NCBI RefSeq assembly: GCF_003046625.1 | Contig: NZ_QAAD01000005.1 | Coordinates: 186,001-250,000 of the forward strand | DNA: 64,000 nucleotides | Direction: 5' to 3' | From: Mangrovibacterium marinum | GTDB taxonomy: Bacteria > Bacteroidota > Bacteroidia > Bacteroidales > Prolixibacteraceae | Shown here: positions 53,901 to 63,485 of the stretch, piece by piece | Numbering within the stretch: position 1 is the stretch's first letter | Layout: every line of letters begins with the position of its first letter | Notes under the pieces: generated by a model | Databases searched by the model: none | What the model saw: only the letters and a program-made list of their open reading frames with translations | What the model was told of the DNA's origin: nothing | Position numbers and translations under genes: made by a program

Positions 53901-55296
53901 CTTTCTACTTTTCACGTTCTCCGCCTTGCATTGCGGAGCACAGGCCGTTCAAATACAAATAAACTTCCCCGAGCATCGCGACAGCCAGCTTCTTGTTGCG
54001 GGCTATTATTTCGGCGGGCTGTATGTTAAAGATACGCTTCAGCTCGATGCACAAGGCATGGCCCTGCTGAGTAAGGACAGCTTGATGGATCAGGGGATCT
54101 ACGAGCTTTACCTGAACGAACAGCAACACTTCGATTTTTTGCTGGGGGCCGATCAGCAGTTCGGCATCAAGCTTGTGCCCGAAAAAAATCAAATTCGAGT
54201 GGAGGGAGCGAACGAAACAAAACAATTTCAAGCATACATCAACTACCTGGCGGGTCAAAAGGCGCGTTATGCCGAGCTTTCGGCAAAACTGAAGGATGCA
54301 CCAGATTCTCCGGCGCAAATTAAGCACGAACTTCAGCAGCTCGATCAGGAGGTGCGCCAATACCAGTATACCATCGGATTGAAGAACAAAGACAATCTGT
54401 TTGGGAAAATGGTATTGGCTACTCAGCGGCCAACAATCAACCCGGAGCAAATACCTGAAAAATACCGGGCCAACGATTCGCTAAAATGGGTGTACGAGTA
54501 CAATTTCCGCAAGCAGCACTATTGGGATAATTTCGATTTGGGAGAGCGCGCTTTGTGGCGGACTCCTTTTGTAAAAAGCCAATTGCAGGATTATTTCAAC
54601 AAGGTGCTGCTACAAAGCCCCGACAGCGTGTTGCCCGAAGCTATTCGGATAATTGAAAAATTCCGCGACAATGCAGAGATATTTCAAAACCTGACCTCCT
54701 TTTTAGTCAACAATACCATACAGTCGAAAATAATGGGTATGGAGAATGTGTTTGTCGCCCTGGCTAAACGCTACTACCTGAGCGGACAGGGCCACTGGGC
54801 CGATGACAAAACAATGGAAAACATCCGGCAGGAAGTTGCGCTGCGCCAAAACAACCTACTGGGACAGCCGGCTCCTGAGTTGCTGCTCGAAGATGCAGAA
54901 GGCAAATTTCACAGTCTGTACGACCAAACAGCCCGCTACACCATTCTTGCTTTTTGGGAACCCGGATGCAGCCATTGTAAAAAGGAAATTCCCAAACTCT
55001 ACGATGAGCTTTTTCTGCAAGCCCGTCCATCAGAACTAACAGTATACGCTGTATACACCATGACAGACAAACAGGAGTGGTCCGATTTTTTGGAACAACA
55101 TGAGCTGAACGGCTGGCACAACCTGTGGGATCCGAAACAAATCTCCAATATGAAACGGCTGTATGGTATCCGCACAACTCCTTCCTTCTTTTTACTCGAC
55201 CAGGACAAAAAAATCATTGCCAAGCAGCTTGATGTTGCCGGTCTTCGCCATTTTCTGATGATGAAAGGTGTGATCCCGGAGAAGCGAAACATCTGA
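53872..55296 (+). CDS. TlpA-like exported thioredoxin with DUF5106/DUF4369-type N-terminus
   Basis: 474 residues from the ATG at 53872; one at 53857 would add five residues. The signal peptide is MRKKLWSFCSFLLFTFSALHCGA, in which a Cys suggests lipidation is possible. The first 320 residues contain AVQIQINFPEHRDSQLLVAGYYFGG and coiled helical parts, like the N-terminal domains of Bacteroidota TlpA-like proteins. The thioredoxin fold at the C-terminus has C366-S-H-C369 in WEPGCSHCKKEIP, and RTTPSFFLLD with the cis-proline. It is a periplasmic reductant or oxidant. It overlaps the glycosyltransferase gene by 29 bases. Confidence 0.88.
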   Translation: MRKKLWSFCSFLLFTFSALHCGAQAVQIQINFPEHRDSQLLVAGYYFGGLYVKDTLQLDAQGMALLSKDSLMDQGIYELYLNEQQHFDFLLGADQQFGIKLVPEKNQIRVEGANETKQFQAYINYLAGQKARYAELSAKLKDAPDSPAQIKHELQQLDQEVRQYQYTIGLKNKDNLFGKMVLATQRPTINPEQIPEKYRANDSLKWVYEYNFRKQHYWDNFDLGERALWRTPFVKSQLQDYFNKVLLQSPDSVLPEAIRIIEKFRDNAEIFQNLTSFLVNNTIQSKIMGMENVFVALAKRYYLSGQGHWADDKTMENIRQEVALRQNNLLGQPAPELLLEDAEGKFHSLYDQTARYTILAFWEPGCSHCKKEIPKLYDELFLQARPSELTVYAVYTMTDKQEWSDFLEQHELNGWHNLWDPKQISNMKRLYGIRTTPSFFLLDQDKKIIAKQLDVAGLRHFLMMKGVIPEKRNI

Positions 55297-55568
55297 TGGC
55301 CGATGACGAATAAACAAGTAGAGATAGCAACGGTTCGGTGAAATGCATCGATAAAAGAAATCAAATTCAGAGCAACTGCGTGCGGAAATGCATCCCCATA
55401 AACGACCGAATATTTCGATCCTGAACGGATAGCAAGTTTTGTGTACGCGATGTTAACGCCTCCGTGAAACTATTTTTAGATCAAGGATCGTCTTTGTATC
55501 TTCGCGAGCTCCGATTGACGATAAACAATGCACCAATAGGACTGTTTGAGAATTTAAGAAAATAAGCC

Positions 55569-55841
55569 ATGAATACAGATAAATTTAAAAACCTGCGCTA
55601 CCGTTTGATGGAGTCAGAAAGCTGGCCCTTGAAATATATGTTTAAGTTCATCACGCCCAACCAAGACGGCAAGGTGGAACAGGTGAAAGCCCTGCTGCCC
55701 GAGCACGGCGAGTTGTCGTTTAAACACACCGCCAGCCTGAAATATGTCGCTATAACCTGTGTGGCCATTATGAACAGCGCTGACGAAATTATCGACATTA
55801 CCGAACAGGCAGACCGTATCGAGGGTGTGTTGATCCTATAA
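55569..55841 (+). CDS. DUF493 family protein (YbeD-like)
   Basis: 90 residues. The sequence KNLRYRLMESESWPLKYMFKFITPNQ followed by KVEQVKALL and the HTASLKYVAITCVAIMNSADEIIDIT segment matches the DUF493 ferredoxin-like fold. E. coli YbeD is its best-known relative and is thought to be a small regulatory protein. The start is an ATG at 55569. No operon partner is evident; 272 bases precede it and 450 follow without a gene. Confidence 0.92.
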   Translation: MNTDKFKNLRYRLMESESWPLKYMFKFITPNQDGKVEQVKALLPEHGELSFKHTASLKYVAITCVAIMNSADEIIDITEQADRIEGVLIL

Positions 55842-56294
55842 TTCTGGTTTGTATCTGACATCACCCATGATAGATGGTTGGATTTTCAGATTTCAGACTA
55901 TTAGCTATCTGTAATAACCTAACTTAGAAACTCTTGCCATAGCAGGCTCACGATGCACTGAAAACCAATTGAAGGTAAAAATTCAACGAACTTTCAATCG
56001 GGGAGCCTGCTACCTGAGTATTTCAGCGTGCGCATTGAGCGATAAAATGGTTTCAATATACTTCTCGTCCCTTAAAAAACCTTGCCCCCTGGTTTTATCG
56101 ATGTTCACAAAACGCAGGGCGTACTGCAACCGTCCTTGTGCGGCCGTAACCAGCGGCGTGAACCAGTATAAGATTTTTCGTCAAATCAACAATAAGAAAA
56201 CTCAGGTTTCAGCCTATTGTTGAACAGCTTAACACGCTTTGTTCGAAGCGAAAAAATCACTAACTCTGTCTAAAATCTCTTAAACTGATTTGCT
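55842..56294. other. Intergenic region with a 10-bp inverted repeat
   Basis: About 450 bases between DUF493 and the ornithine aminotransferase gene. TAGCAGGCTC (55940-55949) pairs with GAGCCTGCTA (56003-56012), with an inner pair ATTGAA/TTCAAT, which may form a long hairpin. An 84-codon frame at 55969-56223 begins inside this structure and has no family likeness, so I do not call it a gene. Confidence 0.4.
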
Positions 56295-57512
56295 ATGAAT
56301 ACTGGAAACGCCCAATACTATATGGATCGCGAAGATCGATTCGGGGCACATAATTATCATCCGCTGCCGGTGGTACTGGAGCGCGGCGAAGGAGTATTTG
56401 TTTGGGATGTTGAAGGAAACAAGTATTACGATTTTTTGGCAGCCTACTCGGCCGTGAACCAGGGGCATTGCCACCCTAAAATTGTGGCCGCACTGGTTGA
56501 GCAGTCCCGAAAACTGGCGCTCACCTCGCGCGCTTATTACAACAATGTTTTGGGTGAATGGGAAGAATATGCAACCCGCTTGTTTGGCTACGACAAAATG
56601 CTGCCCATGAACTCGGGGGCCGAGGCCGACGAAACAGCTCTTAAACTAACCCGAAAGTGGGCATACAAAGTGAAGGGCATTGCTCCGAATCAGGCTAAAA
56701 TTGTAGTCTGCAACGGCAATTTTCATGGCCGCACCATTACCATTATCTCGATGTCCTCCGATCCGGATGCCTACAACGACTATGGTCCCTATACGCCGGG
56801 ATTCATCAACATTCCCTATAACGATATTCCCGCTTTGGAGAAAGCGCTGAGCGACCCCACTGTGGCTGGCTTTTTAGTTGAACCGATTCAAGCCGAGGCG
56901 GGTGTTTACCTGCCCGAAGACGGCTATCTGAAAAAAGCCGCCGAGCTGTGCAAAAAACACCAGGTGTTGTTTCTGGCCGACGAGGTACAAACCGGACTGG
57001 CACGTACGGGCAAAATGCTGGCCTGTGACCACGAAGGTGTCCGTCCCGATATTCTCATCCTCGGGAAAGCCATGTCGGGGGGTATGTATCCGGTTTCCTG
57101 TGTGCTGGCCGACGACCCCATCATGCTGACCATCAAGCCTGGCGAACACGGATCAACCTACGGCGGCAACCCGGTTGCGGCTAAAGTCGCCATTACAGCG
57201 CTGGAGGTTATTCAGGAAGAAAAACTGGCCGATAATGCAAGCCGGATGGGTGAACTGTTCCGCCGCGAAATGAAAGCAGTAAAGTCGGATCTGATTGAAG
57301 TTGTTCGCGGAAAGGGTTTACTGAACGCCATCGCCATTAAACCCCGCAACGGAAAAACAGCCTGGGATGTTTGTCTGGCGATGAAAAAGAATGGCATTTT
57401 GGCAAAACCAACACACGAGCATATCATTCGTTTCACCCCACCTTTAATTATTACCGAAGCGCAAATGCGCGATGCCATTGCCCGCATTAGCCAAACGTTT
57501 GCAGAACTGTAA
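56295..57512 (+). CDS. rocD: Ornithine aminotransferase
   Basis: 405 residues of the class III aminotransferase family. The PLP lysine is K258 in [16 protein letters not shown]. Earlier blocks are [36 protein letters not shown] and [18 protein letters not shown], then [16 protein letters not shown]. The [13 protein letters not shown]-like block ([11 protein letters not shown]) binds phosphate across the dimer. It converts ornithine and 2-oxoglutarate to glutamate semialdehyde and glutamate. With arcC and argF nearby it points to ornithine and arginine breakdown. A 16-bp terminator follows. Confidence 0.96.
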   Translation: MNTGNAQYYMDREDRFGAHNYHPLPVVLERGEGVFVWDVEGNKYYDFLAAYSAVNQGHCHPKIVAALVEQSRKLALTSRAYYNNVLGEWEEYATRLFGYDKMLPMNSGAEADETALKLTRKWAYKVKGIAPNQAKIVVCNGNFHGRTITIISMSSDPDAYNDYGPYTPGFINIPYNDIPALEKALSDPTVAGFLVEPIQAEAGVYLPEDGYLKKAAELCKKHQVLFLADEVQTGLARTGKMLACDHEGVRPDILILGKAMSGGMYPVSCVLADDPIMLTIKPGEHGSTYGGNPVAAKVAITALEVIQEEKLADNASRMGELFRREMKAVKSDLIEVVRGKGLLNAIAIKPRNGKTAWDVCLAMKKNGILAKPTHEHIIRFTPPLIITEAQMRDAIARISQTFAEL

Positions 57513-57532
57513 ACTCAATATTCAGCCGATAT

Positions 57533-57570
57533 AAATGAACAAAGGAGCCCTCGAGCTCCTTTGTTCATTT
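57533..57570. terminator. Bidirectional terminator between rocD and lolA-like gene
   Basis: A perfect 16-bp stem (57533-57548 with 57555-57570) around a 6-base loop lies between the convergent genes. Both arms end in A/T-rich sequence, so it can serve both directions. Confidence 0.88.
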
Positions 57571-57587
57571 ATGTGTATGTGCATCAA

Positions 57588-58238
57588 TTATCTCAAATCA
57601 ATCACATCGACCCCTGGGTGTTTAGCCACGTTGAATGTGAAAACATCGTCGGTAATCCCTGCATTGGTCTTCATATCTTTGACGTCGATAATATAGGTAT
57701 TACCATCGGCGCCAGCCATCTCTGCTTTGCTAATCAGCATCTGCTGTTTGTCGATCATTATGCGGATTTTCGTGTATTCAATGTCATCATTCTCCGGAAA
57801 CAGATCGATGACATAACAACTTTTTCCGCCAATAACTTTCTCTTCAACAAACTTGTAGCTGAAACCATTTTCGTAGATGGTGAAAATCTTCGATGGGTTC
57901 ATCATGTCGCCCGACTCTGAATCCACCGGAGAAATGGTTACCTCGTTGGCATCTTTCATATAGCTTGAAACTTCTTTACCGTTGCAATAAATCTCAAGGC
58001 CCAACTCAGTCAATTTTAAAAGATACATATCGCCTTTCATGCTAATTGTACCTTTATTCTCTTCGTGAATCTCCATTTCTTTATTATCCAGAATGTAGTC
58101 GAAGGTTGCCTGGATAGATGTGTACGATTGTGTTTTTTGGGTAACCTCTTCCAAGATCGATTTTGCTTTTTGGTCAACCTGAGCTGACACTGAGAGAACA
58201 AGCAGGACAAGCCCAACTAAGGACATTAATTTTTTCAT
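57588..58238 (-). CDS. LolA-like outer-membrane lipoprotein carrier protein
   Basis: 216 residues with a signal peptide (MKKLMSLVGLVLLVLSVSA). The mature part has the LolA pattern: KAKSILEEVTQKTQSYTSIQATFDYIL, then strands KGTISMKGDMYLLKL, EIYCNGKEVSSYM, and a later YTKIRIMIDKQQMLISKAEM. LolA carries lipoproteins from LolCDE through the periplasm; Bacteroidota often have several LolA-like proteins, so a sorting role for particular lipoproteins is an inference. It lies 18 bases after ftsK on the same strand and so may be co-transcribed with it. Confidence 0.88.
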   Translation of the reverse strand: MKKLMSLVGLVLLVLSVSAQVDQKAKSILEEVTQKTQSYTSIQATFDYILDNKEMEIHEENKGTISMKGDMYLLKLTELGLEIYCNGKEVSSYMKDANEVTISPVDSESGDMMNPSKIFTIYENGFSYKFVEEKVIGGKSCYVIDLFPENDDIEYTKIRIMIDKQQMLISKAEMAGADGNTYIIDVKDMKTNAGITDDVFTFNVAKHPGVDVIDLR

Positions 58239-58256
58239 TTCGCTTAAATATTTTTT

Positions 58257-60725
58257 TTACATGTTACTCAATAATTGTTCCAAACTATATTCATCCTGCA
58301 CCATCACCTGGCGGGCTTTACTGCCTTCGCTGGGGCCAACAATTCCGGCTGCTTCCAGCTGGTCCATAATCCGGCCTGCCCGGTTGTAGCCGATCGAGAA
58401 TTTGCGTTGAATCATCGATGTGGAGCCCATTTGGTTCATCACCACAATCTTGGCCGCATCGCTAAACAGTTCATCCCGGTTAGTCAGGTCCGTATCCAAT
58501 GCACTGCCGTCGCCTTCGCCAACATATTCGGGAAGCATAAAGGCTGTGGGATAACCCTGTTGTTCCGAGATGTGATCGCAAATGCGTTCAACCTCGGGAG
58601 TGTCCACAAAAGCACATTGCAAGCGGGTCATCGCACTACCCACCGCAATCAGCATATCCCCTTTACCGATCAGCTGGTTAGCACCGGGGGTATCCAAAAT
58701 TGTCCGCGAGTCAATCATCGAAGCCACTTTAAAGGCAATACGGGCTGGGAAGTTTGCTTTAATTACACCGGTAATAATGTTGGTTGACGGGCGCTGAGTG
58801 GCAATAATCATGTGGATACCAACAGCACGTGCCAACTGGGCAATACGGGCAATAGGTAGTTCTATTTCCTTGCCGGCAGTCATGATCAGGTCGGCAAACT
58901 CGTCGATAATCACCACAATGTAGGGCAAGAAACGATGCCCTTTCTCCGGGTTCAGACGTCGATCGGCAAATTTGGCATTGTACTCCTTGATGTTGCGGGC
59001 ATGCGCCTTCTTCAGTAAGTCGTAGCGGCTATCCATTTCTATATTCAACGAGTTCAGGACATTCTTCACCTTTTGAATATCCGTGATAATGGGCTCTTCG
59101 TCATCCGGCAGCTTGGCCAGGAAATGGCGCTCGATGGTTGAGTATAAGCTGAGCTCGACCTTCTTCGGGTCAATCATCACCAGCTTCAACTGCGAAGGAT
59201 GCTTTTTGTACAGCAGCGATGTGATGATGGCGTTCAATCCCACTGACTTACCTTGTCCGGTAGCACCGGCAACCAAAATATGCGGCATCTTCGCCAGGTC
59301 GATCAGGAAGGTTTCGTTCGAAATGGTTTTCCCCAGCACCACCGGCAGCTCAGCCGTACTTTCCTGAAATTTTTTCGAGGAAATGATCGAGCGCATCGAA
59401 ACCACTTCAGGCTTCTGATTTGGAACCTCAATACCAATTGTACCACGTCCCGGGATTGGTGCAATAATACGAATTCCCAGTGCGGCCAGACTTAGTGCAA
59501 TATCATCTTCCAGATTTTTAATCTTGGAAATACGAACGCCCGGTGCAGGAACAATCTCATAAAGCGTAATGGTTGGCCCAATGGTCGCGCGGATTTTGGT
59601 AATCTCAATTTTATAATGACGAAGCGTTTCAACAATCTTATTCTTATTCGAGATTAATTCTTCGTTGGTCACTTCGTTGCTTCCCGCCGGATGATCGTCC
59701 AGCAAGTCCACTGTCGGGAAATGATAATGCGATAAATCCAGCGTCGGATCGTAAGGCTCATCGCCCACCGACGCCTTATAATCTTCGTCGGTTTCTTCCT
59801 CAATCTTTTCAACGGTCATTTCCAAGCCATCCTGATCCTCCTTCTCTTGCTCCTGGAGGTCATCCGCAGTTTCCAGTTCACCATGCATTTGTCGTTCCAC
59901 ATGGTCTTCCACGTCCGACACATCAATACGGTCGTCAATTTTCGGTTGTTCTTCGTTGAATATTTCGCCGGTGTCCGGGTCGAAATTGGTTTCAACCGTA
60001 TCGTGCTCGGTAATTACCTTCGAAATGCTTTGTTCCTGATCGATCAACGCTCCTATTTTCACATCTTCGTCGCGCATTTCCGGTTCAGCCACGGTAGCGA
60101 CTTCCTTACGTGCAAAAATCGTTTTCAGCCAGGGAATAAACTTGTCGGTTCCGAACAAAACAATCAGGAACAAACTGCACAATAGCAAAAAGAACGTTCC
60201 GATAAATCCGACCAGTGAGCTAAACCAGTTTGCCATAAAGAAACCGAACTTACCTCCCAAGTAGATAGAACTGGTTGCTCCGAATCCGGAAAGCATCAAG
60301 CCCAGGAAAACTGAGATCCAGAAAATCAGGATGATACTGAATAACAGGGCGCGGCGGTACTTAACCAATGGCCGTTTAAAAACCTCGAACGAGGAAATAA
60401 TCAACAGGTAGACAAACAAAAAAGAAGAAAGTCCAAAACCACGGTTAATGATCACTTCGCTGAGGTAAGCACCGGTTTTCCCGGCTTTGTTCTGCACTCT
60501 GATATCGGCACTTTTAATCAGCTGGCGCCACGAAATATCCAACTTGCTTTGGTCGGCAGCGCCGTAAATTAAAAATGAAATGAAAGCGATCATCAAATAA
60601 AGCCCAAAAACAAAAAGCAGAAATCCCAGTGTGTACCGAAACTTTTCACTCGTCAAAAGGCTTTTGATTTTCGAAATCATACCTGGTCCGGTATTCTTAT
60701 TTTTGATTTTTTTCTTTTTTGCCAT
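58257..60725 (-). CDS. ftsK: DNA translocase FtsK/SpoIIIE
   Basis: 822 residues. Four or five membrane helices occur in the first 190 residues. An acidic linker (about 225-330) follows, shorter than in E. coli FtsK. The motor domain begins near residue 345 and contains Walker A AGATGQGKSVG, Walker B VVIIDEFADLI and a RPSTNIITGVIKANFPARIAFKV segment. The C-terminal gamma winged helix (VVMNQMGSTSMIQRKFSIGYNRAGRIMDQLE) reads KOPS-type DNA sites. It pumps chromosomes to resolution sites during division. First gene of a pair with the LolA-like gene. Confidence 0.97.
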   Translation of the reverse strand: MAKKKKIKNKNTGPGMISKIKSLLTSEKFRYTLGFLLFVFGLYLMIAFISFLIYGAADQSKLDISWRQLIKSADIRVQNKAGKTGAYLSEVIINRGFGLSSFLFVYLLIISSFEVFKRPLVKYRRALLFSIILIFWISVFLGLMLSGFGATSSIYLGGKFGFFMANWFSSLVGFIGTFFLLLCSLFLIVLFGTDKFIPWLKTIFARKEVATVAEPEMRDEDVKIGALIDQEQSISKVITEHDTVETNFDPDTGEIFNEEQPKIDDRIDVSDVEDHVERQMHGELETADDLQEQEKEDQDGLEMTVEKIEEETDEDYKASVGDEPYDPTLDLSHYHFPTVDLLDDHPAGSNEVTNEELISNKNKIVETLRHYKIEITKIRATIGPTITLYEIVPAPGVRISKIKNLEDDIALSLAALGIRIIAPIPGRGTIGIEVPNQKPEVVSMRSIISSKKFQESTAELPVVLGKTISNETFLIDLAKMPHILVAGATGQGKSVGLNAIITSLLYKKHPSQLKLVMIDPKKVELSLYSTIERHFLAKLPDDEEPIITDIQKVKNVLNSLNIEMDSRYDLLKKAHARNIKEYNAKFADRRLNPEKGHRFLPYIVVIIDEFADLIMTAGKEIELPIARIAQLARAVGIHMIIATQRPSTNIITGVIKANFPARIAFKVASMIDSRTILDTPGANQLIGKGDMLIAVGSAMTRLQCAFVDTPEVERICDHISEQQGYPTAFMLPEYVGEGDGSALDTDLTNRDELFSDAAKIVVMNQMGSTSMIQRKFSIGYNRAGRIMDQLEAAGIVGPSEGSKARQVMVQDEYSLEQLLSNM

Positions 60726-61315
60726 GTTATTTTGTAAAATTCGATTGCAAAGGTAACGAATTTTGAACCGATATTCTTGCCCGGCCCCACAACTAAAAAT
60801 GTTTTGACAGTCTATTTTATTAACAGCCCATTCTTGAAAATCCGCACTTCCACAGGCTTCCTACAGAACAGTATCCCGAGTCATATTGTGTCGGTTTTAG
60901 TGGTATTCATGAGCGTTATTCTTTTCTGAAAGTCTTACTACGCAGAGGCCTAAAATTACAATGCTAATAACTGGTTTTGAATAGCTGAGGAACGGCAACT
61001 CGACAACTTTTGAAAACAACGACAACAGTATAATTGAAAAAAATCCTAACCTTTCATTCCGGTTGGTGATTCCCCGGAATCATCTGTGTTTTTTTTGAAC
61101 GTTGATTGAAACAACGCTTCTTATGTCGGCACAGGTTGAAGAAAAGCCCGGGGCGCAAGCAATTTACAACATGGATGAGTTTTGATGTTCAATAACAGCC
61201 ATCCAGGGAGCAAAATCCATACAAAACGCAGTATTTGTGACCTCCGATATGCTTAAGTTTGTTCGTAAGCAAAAAGTTAGTTTCGGTATTCACATCATGT
61301 AAACTGGAGTAAAAT
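60726..61315. other. Intergenic region upstream of arcC
   Basis: About 590 bases with no supported gene. A short hairpin (61056-61062 with 61074-61080) is followed 9 bases later by a T-run at 61089-61096. A 20-codon frame from ATG 61123 to a stop at 61183 could be a leader peptide or relic, but has no family match. The arcC promoter is not obvious. Confidence 0.4.
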
Positions 61316-62272
61316 ATGAATAAACTTGCCGTGATCGCATTGGGAGGGAATGCGCTTTTGCGCAATCATGAAACGGGCACCATTGAAGAGCAGGAAGCCA
61401 ACACCACCGAGACGCTGGAAAATATTGTTTTCTTGCTGCGGGAGGGCTATAATTTGGTGATCACCCATGGCAATGGCCCCCAGGTCGGCAATATCCTGAT
61501 GCGCAACGACGCGGGAGAACAACTGTATCACATTGCACCAATGCCCTTGGACATCTGCGTGGCCGACTCGCAAGGTGGCATAGGCTACATGATTGAGCGA
61601 ATGCTGCGCAACCTGCTGACACGTCATCAGATTAAGCGCCATATCATTTCCATGATCAGCATGGTCACGGTATCGCCTCTTGATCCGGCCTTTAAAAATC
61701 CGTCGAAGCGAATCGGGAAAACCTATAACAGCCGCGAAGCTCAGTTGCTTGAAAGCTCCAAAGGCTGGCAATTTAAACCGGACAGTAAAAATAAAGGTGG
61801 CTGGCGGCGCGTGGTATCCTCGCCCGACCCGATTAATCTGCTCAACAAGGATGTGATTGGCCAACTGGCGCGAGCCGGAAACATTGTAATTACTGCCGGT
61901 GGCGGCGGTATTCCAGTATATTTTGATGAGAACAAGCAGTTGCGAACAATTGACGCCGTGATTGATAAGGATATGAGCTCCTCGCTGTTAGCGGCAGAAA
62001 TTGGTGCCGACGAGTTCTACATTCTCACCGATGTTCCGTTTATCTACCAAAACTTTGGCTTGCCCTCGCAGCAAAAACTCGAGTTTTTAAACTATGCCGA
62101 TGCGCGAAACTACCTCGAAAAGGGTACTTTTGGAGAGGGAAGCATGGCTCCGAAAATCAGAGCCAGCCTGAACTTTTTGGAGCGTGGCGGTTCCAAAAGC
62201 ATTATCACCGAAGCCAAAAAGCTGGCCGATAAAAGCTTCGGATCGAAAATAACCATGGAGTACGAATCCTAA
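61316..62272 (+). CDS. arcC: Carbamate kinase
   Basis: 318 residues. The family motifs are ALGGNALLRN at the start, ITHGNGPQVGNILMRND, a conserved SQGGIGYMIERM, the VVSSPDP basic loop, the ITAGGGGIPVYFDE segment and DKDMSSSLLAAEI near the C-terminus. It converts carbamoyl phosphate and ADP to carbamate and ATP. With ornithine carbamoyltransferase 12 bases downstream it forms the ATP-yielding part of the arginine deiminase pathway; arcA is not in the window. Confidence 0.97.
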   Translation: MNKLAVIALGGNALLRNHETGTIEEQEANTTETLENIVFLLREGYNLVITHGNGPQVGNILMRNDAGEQLYHIAPMPLDICVADSQGGIGYMIERMLRNLLTRHQIKRHIISMISMVTVSPLDPAFKNPSKRIGKTYNSREAQLLESSKGWQFKPDSKNKGGWRRVVSSPDPINLLNKDVIGQLARAGNIVITAGGGGIPVYFDENKQLRTIDAVIDKDMSSSLLAAEIGADEFYILTDVPFIYQNFGLPSQQKLEFLNYADARNYLEKGTFGEGSMAPKIRASLNFLERGGSKSIITEAKKLADKSFGSKITMEYES

Positions 62273-62284
62273 ACAACAGTACAG

Positions 62285-63289
62285 ATGACCATTAATCTGA
62301 AGAACAAAAATTTTCTGAAATTGCTGGACTTTGAGCCGCAGGAAATCGAATACTTATTGCAACTGGCAAGCAAACTAAAAGCCCAAAAGAAAAAGGGAAT
62401 CGAACAACAAGCATTACGGGGGAAAAACATTGCGCTGATTTTCGAAAAAACCTCGACCCGCACGCGTTGTGCGTTTGAAGTTGCAGCCTACGACCAGGGC
62501 GCGCGGGTAACTTACCTTGGCCCAACAGGCAGCCAAATTGGGCACAAAGAGTCGATGAAAGATACCGCTCGGGTATTGGGACGCATGTACGATGGCATTG
62601 AGTATCGCGGTTACGAACAAGCCATTGTTGAAGAGCTGGCCAACTATGCCGGCGTTCCGGTTTGGAATGGCCTGACCAATGAGTTTCACCCCACGCAGGT
62701 TTTGGCCGATTTGCTAACCATGCAGGAGCATTGTGCAAAGCCATTCAGCGAGATGAAACTTTGCTACCTGGGCGATGCCCGCTATAATATGGGCAACTCG
62801 CTGATGGTTGGGGCAGCCAAAATGGGAATCGACTTCCGCATTGCCGCACCGGCCAATTACCAACCCGATCCGCAATTGGTGGCAAACTGTCGCAAAATTG
62901 CCCGGCATAGCGGAGCCAAAATCACCATAACCGATGATGTGACCGACGCTGTTGCCGGCTGCGACTTTTTATATACCGATGTGTGGGTGTCGATGGGCGA
63001 ACCGGCTGAAGTTTGGGACGAACGCATCAAGCTGATGAAACCCTACCAGGTGGATAAACAGATGTTGAAACTAACCGGCAATCCGAACGTCAAGTTTCTG
63101 CATTGCTTACCGGCTTTTCATAACCGCGAAACAAAAGTTGGCGAAGAGATCTTTAAAAAATACGGCTTATCGGCACTGGAAGTAACGGATGATGTGTTTG
63201 AAAGTGAGGCATCGATTGTTTTCGACGAGGCCGAAAACCGGATGCACACCATTAAAGCCGTCTTGGTAGCAACCATGGCCGAACGTTAA
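62285..63289 (+). CDS. argF: Ornithine carbamoyltransferase
   Basis: 334 residues. The carbamoyl phosphate site is S57-T-R-T-R61 in [11 protein letters not shown]. The ornithine-binding and catalytic blocks are [25 protein letters not shown] and FLHCLPAFH. The FEKTSTRTR motif and 334-residue length match the canonical, including catabolic (ArcB), ornithine carbamoyltransferases, and not the N-succinylornithine enzyme that many Bacteroidota use for arginine synthesis. It lies 12 bases after arcC, which supports a catabolic role: citrulline phosphorolysis to ornithine and carbamoyl phosphate. It could also be written arcB. Confidence 0.96.
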   Translation: MTINLKNKNFLKLLDFEPQEIEYLLQLASKLKAQKKKGIEQQALRGKNIALIFEKTSTRTRCAFEVAAYDQGARVTYLGPTGSQIGHKESMKDTARVLGRMYDGIEYRGYEQAIVEELANYAGVPVWNGLTNEFHPTQVLADLLTMQEHCAKPFSEMKLCYLGDARYNMGNSLMVGAAKMGIDFRIAAPANYQPDPQLVANCRKIARHSGAKITITDDVTDAVAGCDFLYTDVWVSMGEPAEVWDERIKLMKPYQVDKQMLKLTGNPNVKFLHCLPAFHNRETKVGEEIFKKYGLSALEVTDDVFESEASIVFDEAENRMHTIKAVLVATMAER

Positions 63290-63449
63290 AACCCGGAGCG
63301 ACCTTCGTTTTCAATCTCTGCCGGATTGCAGCAGCTTCGGCCTGCTAAAAATTGGAACAAGCATGTCCAATAGTCGAGTTAATAAACAAAATTAGACTTG
63401 AATTCGGCAATCAATCGGTGTTTTGGAAACCACGGGCGGAAAAATCATC

Positions 63450-63457
63450 TATATTTG
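63450..63457 (+). promoter_or_regulatory. -7 promoter box of fabD
   Basis: TATATTTG matches TAnnTTTG exactly, 28 bases before the fabD ATG at 63486. The nearest TTTG (63422-63425) is 24 bases upstream, slightly longer than usual. Confidence 0.55.
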
Positions 63458-63485
63458 TGCGCGAAAATTTTTTAAATATTTCATT

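Noticed and set aside
55969-56223. 84-codon frame before rocD
   Set aside because: Begins inside an inverted repeat, rich in Cys and Ser with no family likeness and no promoter; treated as non-coding.
61295-61864. 189-codon minus-strand frame opposite arcC
   Set aside because: The arcC motifs on the plus strand are clear; the antisense frame is an artefact of codon bias.
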